This document shows, piece by piece, positions 33,168-44,090 of a stretch of 64,000 nucleotides of DNA. The first letter of the stretch is position 1. The number at the start of each line of letters is the position of its first letter. A program made the translations under genes and the position numbers. Source of the DNA: Anastatus disparis (lineage: Eukaryota > Arthropoda > Insecta > Hymenoptera > Eupelmidae); contig JAFFSR010000015.1 of the NCBI GenBank assembly GCA_017163975.1, positions 1,308,501-1,372,500 of the forward strand. The letters are read 5' to 3'. The notes beneath the pieces are model-generated. The model searched no databases and had not been told where the DNA came from. It saw nothing but the letters and a program-made list of their open reading frames with translations.

Positions 33168-34880
33168 TTGATCATTTCAATAATGACCTCGCGTAAGTGT
33201 TTAAATAATCCTGACAGCTTTTGCTACATTTGTAGTCGCTTCGTGTTCGCAAAAAATGCGATGAAAATCAATGAAACGATAAAAATATTTTATCTTAATT
33301 ACTTCAATATTTCGATAACTAATCAGGATAAGTCTTGGGTTCCACATACGGCTTGTAAATCATGTGTTGAAACATTAAGACGTTGGTATAATGCCCATAA
33401 AGAAGTAACACCAATGCCTTTCAAAACTCCTGCAATTTGGTGTGAACCTGTTAGCCACAATGAATGTTATTTCTGTTTAACCAAAACATTTGGATATAAT
33501 ATTAAAAATGCTTGTAATATAAAATATCCGAATGTAGCAAGCGTAACGAAGCCTATTCCTTTTGCATCTGGTGATGTTCCTCCAAGCCCTCCATTTGTAA
33601 AAATAAATGTTGAAGACCATACAGTCTGTGACGATATTGAAAATCAGGATTTTGAAGACATCGAATCAACCTCAGATGCTCCTATTTTATTTGATCAGGC
33701 TTCTTTAAATGATTTAGTCAGAGATTTAGGCTTGTCGAAAGAAAAATCTGAGTTGTTAGGATCAAGACTTCAAGAGAAACACCTTCTTGCTCCAGGAACT
33801 ACTTTTAGTTGGTATCGTAATCGAGAGAAGGAATTAGTTGAGTATTATTCTGCATGTGATGAATATGTTTTTTGTAATGATGTTAAAGGCTTAATTGAAA
33901 AATTAGAACTTCCTTATGATACTGATCAATGGAGATTGTTTATTGATTCCTCAAAAACAAGTTTGAAAGCAGTTTTATTGCATAACTCAAATAAATATGC
34001 GTCAATACCTATTGCTCATTCTGTACACCTAAAGGAATCATATGAAAATGTAGAAACTATTCTTAAAGCAATAAAATATGAACAGCATAAATGGGAAGTA
34101 TGCGGAGACTTAAAAATGGTTTCAATGCTGCTTGGACAACAATTGGGTTATACAAAATATCCGTGCTTTATATGTTTGTGGGATAGCAGAGATAGTGTTA
34201 AGCATTACGTTACAAAGGATTGGCCTCTTCGTAAAACTTTAAAACCTGGAGATCCCAACATTATTCAACAACCGTTAATTGACTCTAAAAAAGTTTTGTT
34301 GCCTCCGCTTCATATAAAATTAGGATTAATGAAGCAATTTGTAAAGGCTCTTGATACCGATGGTGCATTATTTCAATATCTTAGAGATAAATTCCCTTAT
34401 TTAAGTGAGGCAAAGATAAAAGAAGGAATATTTTTTGGACCACAAATAAGAGAATTAATGAAAACAACAGAGGTTGAACAGGTTATGACAAATGTAGAAA
34501 AAGAAGCCTGGATTAGCTTTAAAAAAGTTGTTAAAGGATTTTTGGGTAATAATAAAGTTAGTGATTACAAAGAAATAGTTGACGATATGATTGAAAAATT
34601 TCAGAATTTAGGTTGCAATATGAGCGTAAAATTGCATTATTTACACTCTCATTTAGAATGGTTTCCAGAAAATCTAGGTGCCGTAAGCGAAGAGCAAGGT
34701 GAGCGATCTCATCAGGACCTCAAAGAAATGGAAAGACGTTATCAGGGTAAATGGTCTCCAACAATGTTAGCGGACTATTGCTGGTGTCTTCAACGAGATG
34801 AGCTAAATGTTCGTCATAAAAGACGGTCTGGGTCAAGATCTTTACTAGATCAAAAAAAAAGATTTCATAAGTTAAACTGA
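33168..34880 (+). CDS. Putative transposase of an unnamed insect TIR element, 570 codons, intact
   Basis: Open from ATG 33168; the likelier start is the second ATG at 33183 (565 aa). N-terminus: C19-x2-C22 and C63-x2-C66, a ZAD-like zinc finger, then C100-x2-C103. Core: D260 (RLFIDSSKTSLKAVLLHN), D314 (VCGDLKMVSMLLGQQ), C333-x2-C336 (CFICLWD) with H382 (LLPPLHIKLGLMKQF), and E508/E509/E512 in SEEQGERSHQD. The order Asp, Asp, zinc-binding insertion, His, Glu is that of RNase-H-fold DDE transposases carrying a C2H-type insertion, so cut-and-paste activity is inferred. I recall similar multi-copy proteins in other insects but cannot place the superfamily. No stop or frameshift, unlike nearly every other element gene in the window. 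Codon use is AT-rich like the surroundings. Confidence 0.8.
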   Translation: MIISIMTSRKCLNNPDSFCYICSRFVFAKNAMKINETIKIFYLNYFNISITNQDKSWVPHTACKSCVETLRRWYNAHKEVTPMPFKTPAIWCEPVSHNECYFCLTKTFGYNIKNACNIKYPNVASVTKPIPFASGDVPPSPPFVKINVEDHTVCDDIENQDFEDIESTSDAPILFDQASLNDLVRDLGLSKEKSELLGSRLQEKHLLAPGTTFSWYRNREKELVEYYSACDEYVFCNDVKGLIEKLELPYDTDQWRLFIDSSKTSLKAVLLHNSNKYASIPIAHSVHLKESYENVETILKAIKYEQHKWEVCGDLKMVSMLLGQQLGYTKYPCFICLWDSRDSVKHYVTKDWPLRKTLKPGDPNIIQQPLIDSKKVLLPPLHIKLGLMKQFVKALDTDGALFQYLRDKFPYLSEAKIKEGIFFGPQIRELMKTTEVEQVMTNVEKEAWISFKKVVKGFLGNNKVSDYKEIVDDMIEKFQNLGCNMSVKLHYLHSHLEWFPENLGAVSEEQGERSHQDLKEMERRYQGKWSPTMLADYCWCLQRDELNVRHKRRSGSRSLLDQKKRFHKLN

Positions 34881-34891
34881 AATAGTTTCTA

Positions 34892-35056
34892 ATCGTGAGA
34901 GGCGAGGGGACTCACGTAAATTAAGCACCCCGATCGTGAGAAGCGAGGGGACTCACGTAAATTAAGCACCCCGATCGTGAGAGGCGAGGGGACTCACGTA
35001 AATTAAGCACCCCGATCGTGAGAGGCGAGGGGACTCACGTAAATCCAGCACCCCAA
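34892..35056. repeat. 41-bp tandem repeat, four copies, just 3' of the ORF
   Basis: ATCGTGAGAGGCGAGGGGAC begins at 34892, 34933, 34974 and 35015. Each unit continues TCACGTAAATTAAGCACCCCG; the second has AAGCG for AGGCG and the fourth ends with CCAGCACCCC. Units are GC-rich and contain CGTGAG/CTCACG inverted halves that could form small hairpins. Confidence 0.93.
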
Positions 35057-35465
35057 AGGGAACAGATTTTACTACGTCCACTTCGTTGTTCCTGGGTAAT
35101 GCTAAATGTAAAAAAAAGTTTAACTTGAAATGCACTTGAAGATCAAGCTGAAGGTCAAATTCAATGTCATGATACCTGTGTAAATATAAATTACTATAAT
35201 GTATTATGTTTATCGTAACAACAAAAGTTATTAGATAGCAGAAAATGAAAATATGTTTCATATTTGCAATGTTTTTTGAAAATTTTTATACGCCATTTTG
35301 AATCCGCCATCTTGAATTTGAAAATTTTAATATCTCAACTTCATATTCGTAATCAGTAACCCCAAAAATCTCCAAGTAAAAATTTTGAAGAAAAAATACC
35401 CAGTACACAAATGTCTGCCTCAACGTATTCAATGCAAATGGTCATGCAATTAATAGGACATATCT
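35057..35465. other. 3' interior of the TIR transposon
   Basis: Non-coding, AT-rich; the minus-strand ORF 35261-34962 overlaps the 41-bp repeat and is an artefact. Confidence 0.5.
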
Positions 35466-35848
35466 CGTAATTTCAAATTGGCGTAACTTGGTGTAGAAAA
35501 ATCGTAATTGAACTCTGCGACTCTTAAATTAAAGAGGAAGAGTAGTGCTATAAGATGCAACTAAAAAAAAACTCCCAAAAAATTTTGTCTCTTCTGTACA
35601 TAACCTCAAAAGTAGCCAAAAACGCCATTTTTTGGGTAAAAAACCTCAAATATCTCAAAATCCTGACGTGATAGAGCAATTCGGACCCCGGATTCGGATT
35701 CTACGGAAAAAATTACTTCGGAAATGACCCTCCATTTTCCAACAACTTCCATGACCCCAATATTTGTAGGCCTGTGTAATTAATTAACAAATTTACTAAC
35801 ATTGCTTATGCTTATACCAACGAACATGTATAAGTTTCGAGAATTTAT

Positions 35849-35966
35849 TAACAGATGAGTTGGTAGCCAAGTAGGCTAAGTCATGGGCAACAGTTTTTTT
35901 TATTTTGTTTGACATCCTCAAGAACCGTGGTTCGAATCTCGAACAAATAATTTTTTTTTTTTTTTT
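35849..35966 (+). repeat. tRNA-like sequence (decayed SINE or tRNA relic)
   Basis: TAGCCAAGTAGG matches the pol III A-box consensus and GGTTCGAATCT at 35929-35939 matches the B-box. They lie ~65 bp apart with a T-rich insertion between them. A T-run (35947-35967) follows like a pol III terminator. The acceptor and anticodon arms do not fold convincingly, so this is not called as a functional tRNA. Confidence 0.4.
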
Positions 35967-36230
35967 TAAATTTAATAGCTTATTTTTAATCAATTATAAC
36001 ATTTTTTGTTTTTCATAATCATGTAAAATAGAAGGATTATTTATAATTTGATGATTAAAAAAAGTATTTTGAGAATGTGATTTAATCAAAAGAATTGTTT
36101 AAGAATACTTTGTGAATACTTTAAAAACTAAAGTGGTCGGACATTCGCGAATAAACAAAGCAATCATTAAGAACTCTTTATTGATACTTTCGCTTACGAA
36201 AGTATACATAAAGAATTCTTTTTTAATTCT

Positions 36231-37698
36231 CTCTTTGACACCGTTTGCTTGTAGGGTATATATATATACTAGGGTGCCCAAACGTTAAAATCATTGCTCC
36301 ACTCGTCGATATTATTTCTTTGATATCTAGAAACATGATTTGAACTGTTAACAGCCTTCAGGAATCTAGTTTAACTCCAGCTGTAATGGAAAATGCTGTT
36401 TTTTACTCTTTTTTTTAGCAAAACCAATGCCATTATCATTTTGTACTATTAGAACTGGATTTTCCTACTTTATATAAAGTTAGTTTATTTTATTTAGTCT
36501 TAAAACTATCAAAAAAAAAATTTTTTTTTCTATAATTATTATGCCTAACGAGAATACAGACTCCATAAACTGAAAAATATTAAAGAAAAAAAAACTTTTT
36601 TTTTAATTAAGTGCCTCTACAGTATTACCTATTCTCGGCGGACCTTATAAATAGTTTTTTAGTGAAAGTAGACATCAAGACCTTTAATTTCATTTTCAAA
36701 AGGCTTTTCTAAACCTTCCTGATCCCGAGATACAGTCGTTTTAAAAATTGATTTAAAAATTATATACTGAAACCGTCAGCAAAGATACAAGAATTTTATA
36801 GTTTTGAAATAATCAATCTCGCCTGTGACCCTTTCTGTAGAAGACATTTAAAAGTATAGAACAATACCTTTATTTTCTTTTTTTATACGTTCTTCTAGAC
36901 CTTATCCAACCCGAGCGACAGTTTTTTTTAAATTGATGACAAAAAATCAAGTAACAAATCTGTGAATAGAGTTTACCAATTTCATAATTTTTTGCACTTT
37001 TTCAAAGTTCTATTCAATTATTTGGAGAAAAATCCCTCTAAAAACTTTACATTGACTCTATTTTCAAACTATTGGATATAACTAATATAGCTTATAAGTG
37101 TTCAAAACCTTGCAAAAGTGGTAAAAGACCAAAAATTAAAAAATTTTGTAGAAAAATTATTATCAAATTTTGTTTTTTAGGTACGACCGCCACACAGAAG
37201 TGCCTTATATTTTCGACATCGCGAAAAATGTAACCCTTGAAAATATGTTATATTATGATAAAAAACTTATTTTCATCGCAAAATAAAACCATTACGAGGC
37301 TTCCTTAAAATGTATGTATGGATGTATGTGTGTGAGAAATCAAGTTTATGAATTTTCTTGACGAGTTTTCATCCGATTTGAATAATTCGTACGGGAAATT
37401 ATTTTAAATAATAATACAAGTGAACGTTCTTATTTTGAAAAAAATCATTGGAACCGTTCCTAAATAGCCACCCTTAAAATGATCAAAAAATTATTTTTTC
37501 GTAATAACTTAAAAAATACGATTTTTTTAAAAAAGTTTATAGAATAAATGTTATAGGATATAAAAGAATAAGTTTTTTTTTATCATACATTTTTTTCCAA
37601 AGTTAATATTTTTGAAATTGTTTATGAAAAATGTTGAAATCGAAGACTTTTTAATGATAATTTAATAAATATTATTTTTAGAAAAAAATGTATAATAT
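36231..37698. other. Non-coding with one degenerate ~186-bp repeat pair
   Basis: ACCTTTAATTTCATTTTCAA at ~36679 and ACCTTTATTTTCTTTTTTTA at ~36867 start two diverged copies (both with a TTCTA.ACCTT core, CCCGAG..ACAGT and AAATTGAT). Otherwise AT-rich without recognisable genes. Confidence 0.45.
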
Positions 37699-37703
37699 TA
37701 AAA

Positions 37704-37960
37704 TGATGGATGTAGGTGGGTGGAAGGTGGGTTATGAAATAACTATACACAAACACTGTTACTGTTACTCTGAATAATCAATATATTTTCAAGCAATAAT
37801 TAACACTCAATGTACTCTTTGAATTCTTAAGTACTCTATGCAGTTTACTCAATAGAGGCTACAGAAAGAATGACCATAGGGCTTATGACGCCTATAACTC
37901 ATAGTACCTATAAAAGGGGCAAAAGGGTGGGGAGAGTAATAAGGCAAAGCAATCCTTACA
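37704..37960 (-). repeat. Copia 3' LTR
   Basis: Plus strand starts TGATGGATGTAGGTGGGTGG and ends GCAATCCTTACA, so on the element strand it begins TG and ends CA. Direct repeat of 45855-46111. Confidence 0.96.
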
Positions 37961-37977
37961 CTCCCTCCCTTTGCCTT
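37961..37977 (-). other. Copia polypurine tract
   Basis: The element strand reads AAGGCAAAGGGAGGGAG immediately upstream of the 3' LTR, the usual plus-strand DNA primer site. Confidence 0.85.
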
Positions 37978-38220
37978 GTTACAATTAATCTCATTAATAA
38001 TTTTATTTCACTCAAAAAAATGTCATGCGACATATTCAAAATTTAATCGGTACAGTAAAAAGAAAACTTTTAATTGTTCTTATGGTCTTCTCAATAAGAA
38101 TATTGAATTCCTCTTTTCCTCTTTATTTCTTTAAGTTATCTGTAAACAGAAAGAAACATAATATGTTAAATTCAAATATTTATATTTTATAATTCTTTTA
38201 ATCTCTTAATTCTATATTAG

Positions 38221-38992
38221 TTATTTTGTTTCTAAATATTTATGTGCTTCTAAGGGTAGGAGCGCGGTGGCGTAACGGATAGAGCTATTGCCTTCAACGT
38301 GGTGGGCACGGGTTCGAATCCTGGCCAGGCACCTCTGACTTTTTTTCGAAAGAAAATTAGTGTATGTGCTACCCATATCGCGACTCTTAAAAAATCCGAC
38401 CTTATTGAGTATCGGTTGATTGTTGGTCACAAAAAGTGGCTAACCATCCATCGGTAGTCAAAGTTTTCGGTATGGTGGGTCTGACAGTCTAGCCTGATGT
38501 AATGTGTTAAACGGGTACCGGGCTGGACTCCCTCGACTTCACCATATAAAAAGGTTAATCATATAGAGGACAAAATCCTTTATATATTAATCTTTTTTTT
38601 AAAAAGAAAAAAAAATGTGCTTCTAAGGGTAAAGGTTTAGTCATTATATCTGCTAAATTCTCTTTGGTTGCGATCCATGTAACTCTAACTTTGCCTTGAT
38701 CTACACATTGTTTTATAAAATCGCCATGTGTATCGGCCATGTGCTTTCTATTGCCATTCTTTTCGCTTTCATTTAGATTTCTCTGTTTTTCCATTAAACT
38801 ATCATCAAATACTTTTAGTTTGTGACTTCCATCCATTTTTGTACAGTCACCTGCTGAGCGATATTATCACAACAAATTGTTACTGGAAACAGTGTTTTAC
38901 CCAAAACGAATCGAATTGATTTATCTAAAGAAATCAACTCTTGACATGCCTCACTCATCGCTAAGTACTCTGCTTCACACATGATTGTTTAT
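38221..38992 (-). pseudogene. Copia RNase H, frameshifted and split by a SINE
   Basis: After a frameshift near 38985 the frame reads EAEYLAMSEACQELISL...PVTICCDNIAQQ, the copia RNase H pattern with the conserved Glu and Asp. Another frame change near 38835 leads to CVDQGKVRVTWIATKENLADIMTKPLPLEAH, and K-Y-L-E-T-K then stop follows on the far side of the SINE. The SINE target duplication encodes the L-P-L-E-A-H residues twice, proving it entered the gene. Confidence 0.85.
38259..38614 (+). mobile_element. tRNA-derived SINE (copy 2), inside copia
   Basis: Same family as the copy at 27526: head from GGAGCGCGGTGGCG, the same B-box, the same body and an A-rich tail. Target duplication ATGTGCTTCTAAGGGTA (17 bp) at 38242-38258 and 38615-38631. 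It differs from copy 1 by scattered substitutions (e.g. AGCTATTG for AGCTCTTG) and a shorter, interrupted tail. Confidence 0.95.
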
Positions 38993-40262
38993 GACTTCTC
39001 CATGCCACTACATCGCCAAATAATTTAATTATATATCCTCCTGTTGAAGTAGAATCTTGACAATCTCTAAAACTAGCATCTGTCAAGGCTTCTAACTCTT
39101 CTGCTTTAGATGTGAATTTTAATCCTAATCTAGATGTTCCACTTAAATATCTAAATATTCTTTTAACATCAATCCAATTTTCTTCAGTAGGTTCTAACTG
39201 TTTTCTGGCTAAGTAATTTACTGCAAATGTGATATCTGGCCGCGTTGCATTTGATAAATACATAAGACTTCCTATAGCCTCTCTATATGGTACATTTTTC
39301 AATGAATTATTTTGATTTTGAATTTTTATTTCTTGACCATCCAATTTGCTTTTCTTATATCGATTGCTCACTTGCCTAGTTACCATAGGTGTATTTTGAG
39401 GCTTGCAGTCTTTCATGTTGAACTTCTCTAAGATGCTTTCTATATATATTGCTTGATGTAAAATGATATAATTCTTTTCTTCATTTCTTTCTATTGTCAT
39501 CCCTAAAAAGTTTTTTGGTTCTCTAAGGTTCTTCATTTCGAATGCTTTACTTAAACCATGCGTTATTTCTTTTCATTTATTTGTACTGTTGCTTGCAGCT
39601 AACATATCATCTACGTACAATAATACAAGGGCCATTTTCCCTTCTTTTCTCCATGTGAAAAGACATGGTTCATGTAAGTCATTTTCTAATCCAAGCTTTT
39701 CCATCTCCTTTGAAAATCTTTTATTCCATTTCTTGGGGCTTATTTTTAATCCATACATAGCCTTTCTTAATTTACATACTATTGTACTCTTTATTTCATT
39801 ATTTACCTCTAAACCTTCTGGTATCTCCATATATATTTCTTCTTCTAATTCTCCATTTAAAAATGCTGTCTTTACATCTAACTGACATGCATATAAATTA
39901 TATTTGTTTATTATGGTCAATATTGATCGAATAATTGACAATCTTAAAACTGGAGCGTATGTTTCTTTAAGATCATATATATTTTTATCCTTGAAGCCTC
40001 TAATAACCAACCTTGCTTTACATCGCTTTGATCCATCTGCCTCTAATTTTGTTTTAAAAACCCATTTTGAGTCTATTATATTAGCCTTTTTACCATCTAA
40101 CATTGTTTCTGGTCTCCTTACTAATTCCCATACTTTATTTTCGTTCATGGATTCTAATTCTTCTTTTATTACTCTTAGCCATTCTTCTTTTTCTTTAGTC
40201 ATCATTGCCTCTTTGAACGATGATGGATCATTATGTAAAGAAGATAAAAGAATATGTCTCAA
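38961..40262 (-). pseudogene. Copia reverse transcriptase
   Basis: Two blocks of one frame (40262-39573 and 39536-38961) separated by a single TGA near 39570. WVFKTKLEADGSKRCKARLV, LDVKTAFLNGELEEEIYM and LLYVDDM (Y216-V-D-D219 of the first block) are the copia RT signatures. ...GSLMYLSNATRPDI and TDASF...STSTGGYII lead into RNase H. Confidence 0.93.
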
Positions 40263-40469
40263 ATCATCTTCATGGATTTGTTTTTTAATTCTATTTAAAC
40301 TTTTGTTGATTGGTTTTGTTATAAACTCGTTTGTGTAATTAAAATAATTAACAAAACTTATATCTTTAATTGGCTTTTTCTTAGAAATATTTTTATCTTT
40401 TAAATCATCTAATTTTTTCTTAGCTTTACCTCTAGTTACGAGGCCTTTATTTTGTTTATACTCAGCAAT

Positions 40470-41537
40470 TTATTTTTGTATCTGTTGTTTAATTACTTGC
40501 TTTTTTGGTCTTCCTCTTTTCTTTGGCATTTCCTCTTTACTTGACTCTATCACTTTATCTGGCTCGATATCATCTTCAATTTCTTTTAACCATTTCCAAT
40601 TATTTGTCTCTACCTGACTTCTTTTATAAACATCTTTGTAAACAATTTTTTCATTAAACTTCACATGACGAGATTCTATAAACTTTCTTGTACTTGGATG
40701 CCAAAATATGTAACTCGTAGGTTTATATCTAACTAATACAGCTTTGATGGCTCTTGAGTCAAACTTCGTATTTGGTTTAGGAATTTTAATATATGCGATA
40801 CAGCCAAATCTTCGTAATTGGTCAAAATGACAATTTTTATTCGGTGCAAATTTATTTAAAGGGATTGAATAATTTATCGTCTTATGTGGAGTTCTATTGT
40901 AGGCATGAACAGCAACGTCCAGTGCTAATTCCCACATGCTTTTGGGTAATCCTGAATCGAATATGTATGCTCTTATTTTTCTTGGGACAGTCTTATTAAA
41001 CTTTTCGGCTACTCCATTATGCTCTGGTATGTATGGTGGGGAGAATTCTGCTTCTATCTTTTCTTTAACCATAATTTCTTGAAATTTTCCTCCTACAAAC
41101 TCTGTTCCTTGATCTGCTTTGATGTAGCAGACTTTTTCGTCTTTACTTAGTAGATTTCTAGCAAAGATTAAATAATTTGCTAAGGCTTCTCCTGATTCAT
41201 CTTTTGTTTTCAATGCACATGCTTTAGCTAATCTAGAATAATCATCTATAAAAGTAATTATAAATCTCTTAAGTCCTGGATATGATGTGGGTTTTATTGG
41301 ATCCATGATGTCCGTATGTATAACTTGCAGTGGCCTTTGCGCTCTATTTCTAGTTTCTTTAAAAGGCAGTTTATCCATTTTAGCCATTATACAGATTTCG
41401 CATTCTTGAATAGATGGGTCGTTGAAATTAACTTTTTCTAATCTATTATCTATTTTCTGTAATTTTTTCAGGTAATTCATAGATGCATGTCCTAGTCGAA
41501 TGTGCCATAATATTGCCTCATTTTGCTTTATAAACTT
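40470..41537 (-). pseudogene. Copia integrase
   Basis: Starts after the TGA at ~41538. LWHIRLGHAS (GAG-pre-integrase, near 41510-41480) is followed by C-x2-C (ECEIC). The DDE core has D57 (HTDIM), D123 (KADQGTEF) and E159 (HNGVAEKFN), correct spacing. A Lys-rich C-terminus (KKRGRPKK) resembles a nuclear localisation signal. One TAA at 40470-40472 then separates it from RT, with the same frame continuing through ~69 codons. Confidence 0.93.
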
Positions 41538-42512
41538 TCATGTATTTTCTTCAAGTGGACTTTTCATGAACAGTTCTTCTATATCTTCAAACGTTTTCAA
41601 ATCATCTGTTTGAATCACGTATTTATTCATTGGACTATTATCTGTACTTTTATTTTCATTGTTCGCAATCATGATTTTCTCTTGATTCTCCCTCCCAATC
41701 GCAGAACTGATATTATTTACCTCCTTATCTACTCCCTCCAAAACTAATACCTCGTTATCATCAGCTTCTATCTGCGATTGATGTGGAAATTCATGATGCG
41801 AAATTACTCTTGCTTTGCAACTATAATTTTTATATAAAAGTTCTTTACCATCATCAAACTCATTCTTTTTCACTTCGAAACGTATAATCCAGTAAGGCTT
41901 GTTGTACGATCCTTCAAATATAGTTTTATCTGTATGTTTATTATATACTCTAAGAATTTTTTCATCCATATAAATGCTTAGACCTGCTTCTGCTAGTCTT
42001 CTTAATGATAATAGATTTTCTGAAACATCTTCAGCGGCAATTACATCGATTAACTTAATGACTTTCTTATCTGGTGCATCTGATCGTAATAGAAGATCAC
42101 CTTTTTCATCTATTACTATGTCAGCAAATTCATTTTTATTTGCACTTCTAATAATGCCATTCTCACACTTCTTAAAATCAGTTAAAATTAAAGATTTCGT
42201 TATTACATGATCGGTTGCTCCTGAATCAGCTATAAAATTTATATATTCTTTTGAATCATAAGAATTTTTAATATATTCATTCTTACCTTTTATATTTTTT
42301 GATTGCTTGAACTTCCCTTGGTTTATTTTTGATAAGTTGTTTGATACTGCTGCCCATCTTGATTTTTGATTAAAATTTTGATTTTCTCTTTTGGTTATTT
42401 TTCCTCTATTATTTATTTTGTTGAAAATCCTTTGTTGAGGTTTAAAGCTGTTATTCTTCCTGATTGCAGATCCATTCAGACTTCTATTTTCTTGATTAGA
42501 TTTAAGATACAT
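41538..42512 (-). pseudogene. Copia gag C-terminus and aspartic protease
   Basis: 325-codon open frame. D96-S-G-A-T-D-H (FIADSGATDHVIT) is the copia protease active site. A Lys/Asn-rich nucleocapsid tail lies before it. Ends at TGA ~41538 in frame with integrase. Confidence 0.92.
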
Positions 42513-42589
42513 TTTATTTCTGTATCCTTTATTTTGATCATTATCTATATTATTTTGAGGATTGACATAGAAACAATCTTCACTTTTAT

Positions 42590-42700
42590 GGTTTTTTATG
42601 TCTCGACATTTATAACAATACCATCTATTACTTGTTTTTAAATAACAGTCATTTGCCCAATGACCGATTTTATTGCAACGATGACATTTTTCATTTTTTT
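42590..42700 (-). pseudogene. Copia nucleocapsid zinc knuckles
   Basis: C-H-R-C-N-K-I-G-H-W-A-N-D-C (42686-42645) is a perfect C-x2-C-x4-H-x4-C knuckle. A second, C-Y-K-C...H-K-S-E-D-C with one extra residue, follows at ~42615-42575. Out of frame with both neighbouring gag blocks. Confidence 0.85.
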
Positions 42701-42788
42701 CGTATTGCGTAATTACTCTTTGAGCTATATGTTTTCTTTATTTTCACTTTTCTTTTCAGCTTCCTAATTAAAATAGAAAAGATTTTAT

Positions 42789-43818
42789 TTATTCTATATT
42801 CATCTCTTTGAAATTTGTTTGTCTTCTGATTGGGTCTGCACTTCTTAGTTCGGGTGTTATTGGCGAAACGGCTTGATAGAATGCTACTTTTATTTCTTGA
42901 TCTGTCAGTGGTATGGAGTCTTCAAAAGTTTCATATGCTCTATTAATTGATTCGAAGCGTTCACAAAAAATCATTTACTTTTTCATCCTTTCTCATTTTT
43001 ATTTAATATAGCTGGGCTCTGACTGAAGTATGCGTGACGTTTGTTTTAGTCTTTTTATATCCTTATAACTTTTTCGAGATTTCTGCAGGTTCTTTTAAAT
43101 TAACTATCCTCTTATGATAAGTTTCATCCAAATGATTAATGATTATATCTCTAACAAGATTTTTCCTCTTGTCTGCTTGAATTTCTCATAAATTTTCACG
43201 AATTTTCAGGTGTTTTTACATTGGGATCTATTAAATCCATTAAATCATTGCTAATTAACTCCGACCTTAAATAATCCATCCAAAGATCGAAATTTGATTT
43301 TTGTGAAAGTTTGTAATCCCTTTTAATATTTATTTTTGATTTGTGAATTTCATCTTCTAATTTTTTAAATAATTTAGCAGTTGCTCCAATGTTGTTTTCA
43401 GTATTAATATTTCTTGATTATTTTGGATCATAGAATCTTCTAAACTGTTTTGAATTATAGGATTTTCCAAATTATTTTTAGAACCTTTGCTTGTTGTCTC
43501 TAGTTGTTTAATTCTCATTGTTTCTGTTTCTAAATTAGCTTCAGCTACTCTCGCTATTTGGCTCATCATATTTGTCAGTTGACTCATGACTCCTTTCATT
43601 GATTCTAATATCTCTTGTTGCATCCTTGCAGTTGATTCCATACTGTTAGCAGACACAAAAAATTTATCCGCAATCATTTGTAATTTTGAGGTTATCTCAA
43701 CCTGTCTATCTGCATTTATTTTCTCTATATTTGTAATAACTGGCTTCGTAATTGCTGGTGTATGTTGAACACCTACAGTGTTCGTATTAAAAAACGAAGA
43801 GCCTCCGACTCCACTCAT
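42789..43818 (-). pseudogene. Copia gag N-terminal region
   Basis: ATG 43818 opens a 153-codon frame with a helical coiled-coil-like segment (M-Q-Q-E-I-L-E-S-M-K-G-V). The following gag (43357-42790) is broken, but a block at 42974-42789 retains the pattern ...AYETFEDSIPLTDQEI of UBN2-type copia gag. Confidence 0.7.
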
Positions 43819-43892
43819 ATTATTTGATGAATCTATGAAATAAAATTCTAAATTATTACCTGGATTTTAATCAAATATGTCAGGCCCGACCA

Positions 43893-44090
43893 TCTAACTC
43901 TTTGTTCTTTTGAAGTTAATTCTAAATAATCAAATTATGTAACTTCAAAAATTCTAACTCTTTATTCTTTTGAAGTTAATTCTAAACAATTAAATTATGT
44001 AACTTCAAAAATTCTAACTCTTTATTCTTTTAAAGTTAATTCTAAAAAATTAAATTATGTAACTTCAAAAATTCTAAATCTTTATTTCAC
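43893..44090. repeat. 60-bp tandem repeat, ~3.3 copies, in the copia leader
   Basis: GAAGTTAATTCTAAA(N)AAT recurs at 43912, 43972 and 44032 (AAAGTTAAT in the last), exact 60-bp spacing. Each unit contains CTAACTCTTTATTCTTTT. It lies directly upstream of gag on the element strand. Confidence 0.93.

Larger units (their letters stand above)
32503..35776 (+). mobile_element. 3.27-kb TIR transposon with one large intact ORF
   Basis: Inverted repeats of ~300 bp: left 32503-32803, right 35466-35776, both starting CACAGGCC(A/T)ACA from outside and nearly identical over the inner ~270 bp (…CGGGGTCCGAATTGCTCTAT…CACCAAGTTACGCCAA). The trinucleotide TAA directly flanks both ends (32500-32502 and 35777-35779), a possible 3-bp target duplication, weak because it is short and AT-rich. 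Contains the uninterrupted ORF 33183-34880 and a 41-bp repeat. The intact gene and matching ends suggest a fairly recent insertion. Confidence 0.8.
31800..36230. mobile_element. Degraded outer inverted-repeat element with subterminal AAGTATTCATA motifs
   Basis: The left block 31806-31895 (AAAAAGAATTCTTTA, ATTCACGAATGTCCG, AAAGTATTCATAAA, ACAAAGTATTCTT) is mirrored at 36085-36225 in the same order (AAAAAAGAATTCTTTATG, ATTCGCGAATGTCCG, AAAGTATTCACAAAGTATTC). The right arm has ~45 extra bases. The 3.27-kb TIR element at 32503-35776 lies inside as a nested insertion. No transposase of its own is visible. Exact ends not determined. Confidence 0.6.

Noticed and set aside
35849..35945. Functional tRNA gene
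   Set aside because: A and B boxes present, but a T-rich insertion and unpaired arms; downgraded to a tRNA-like relic.
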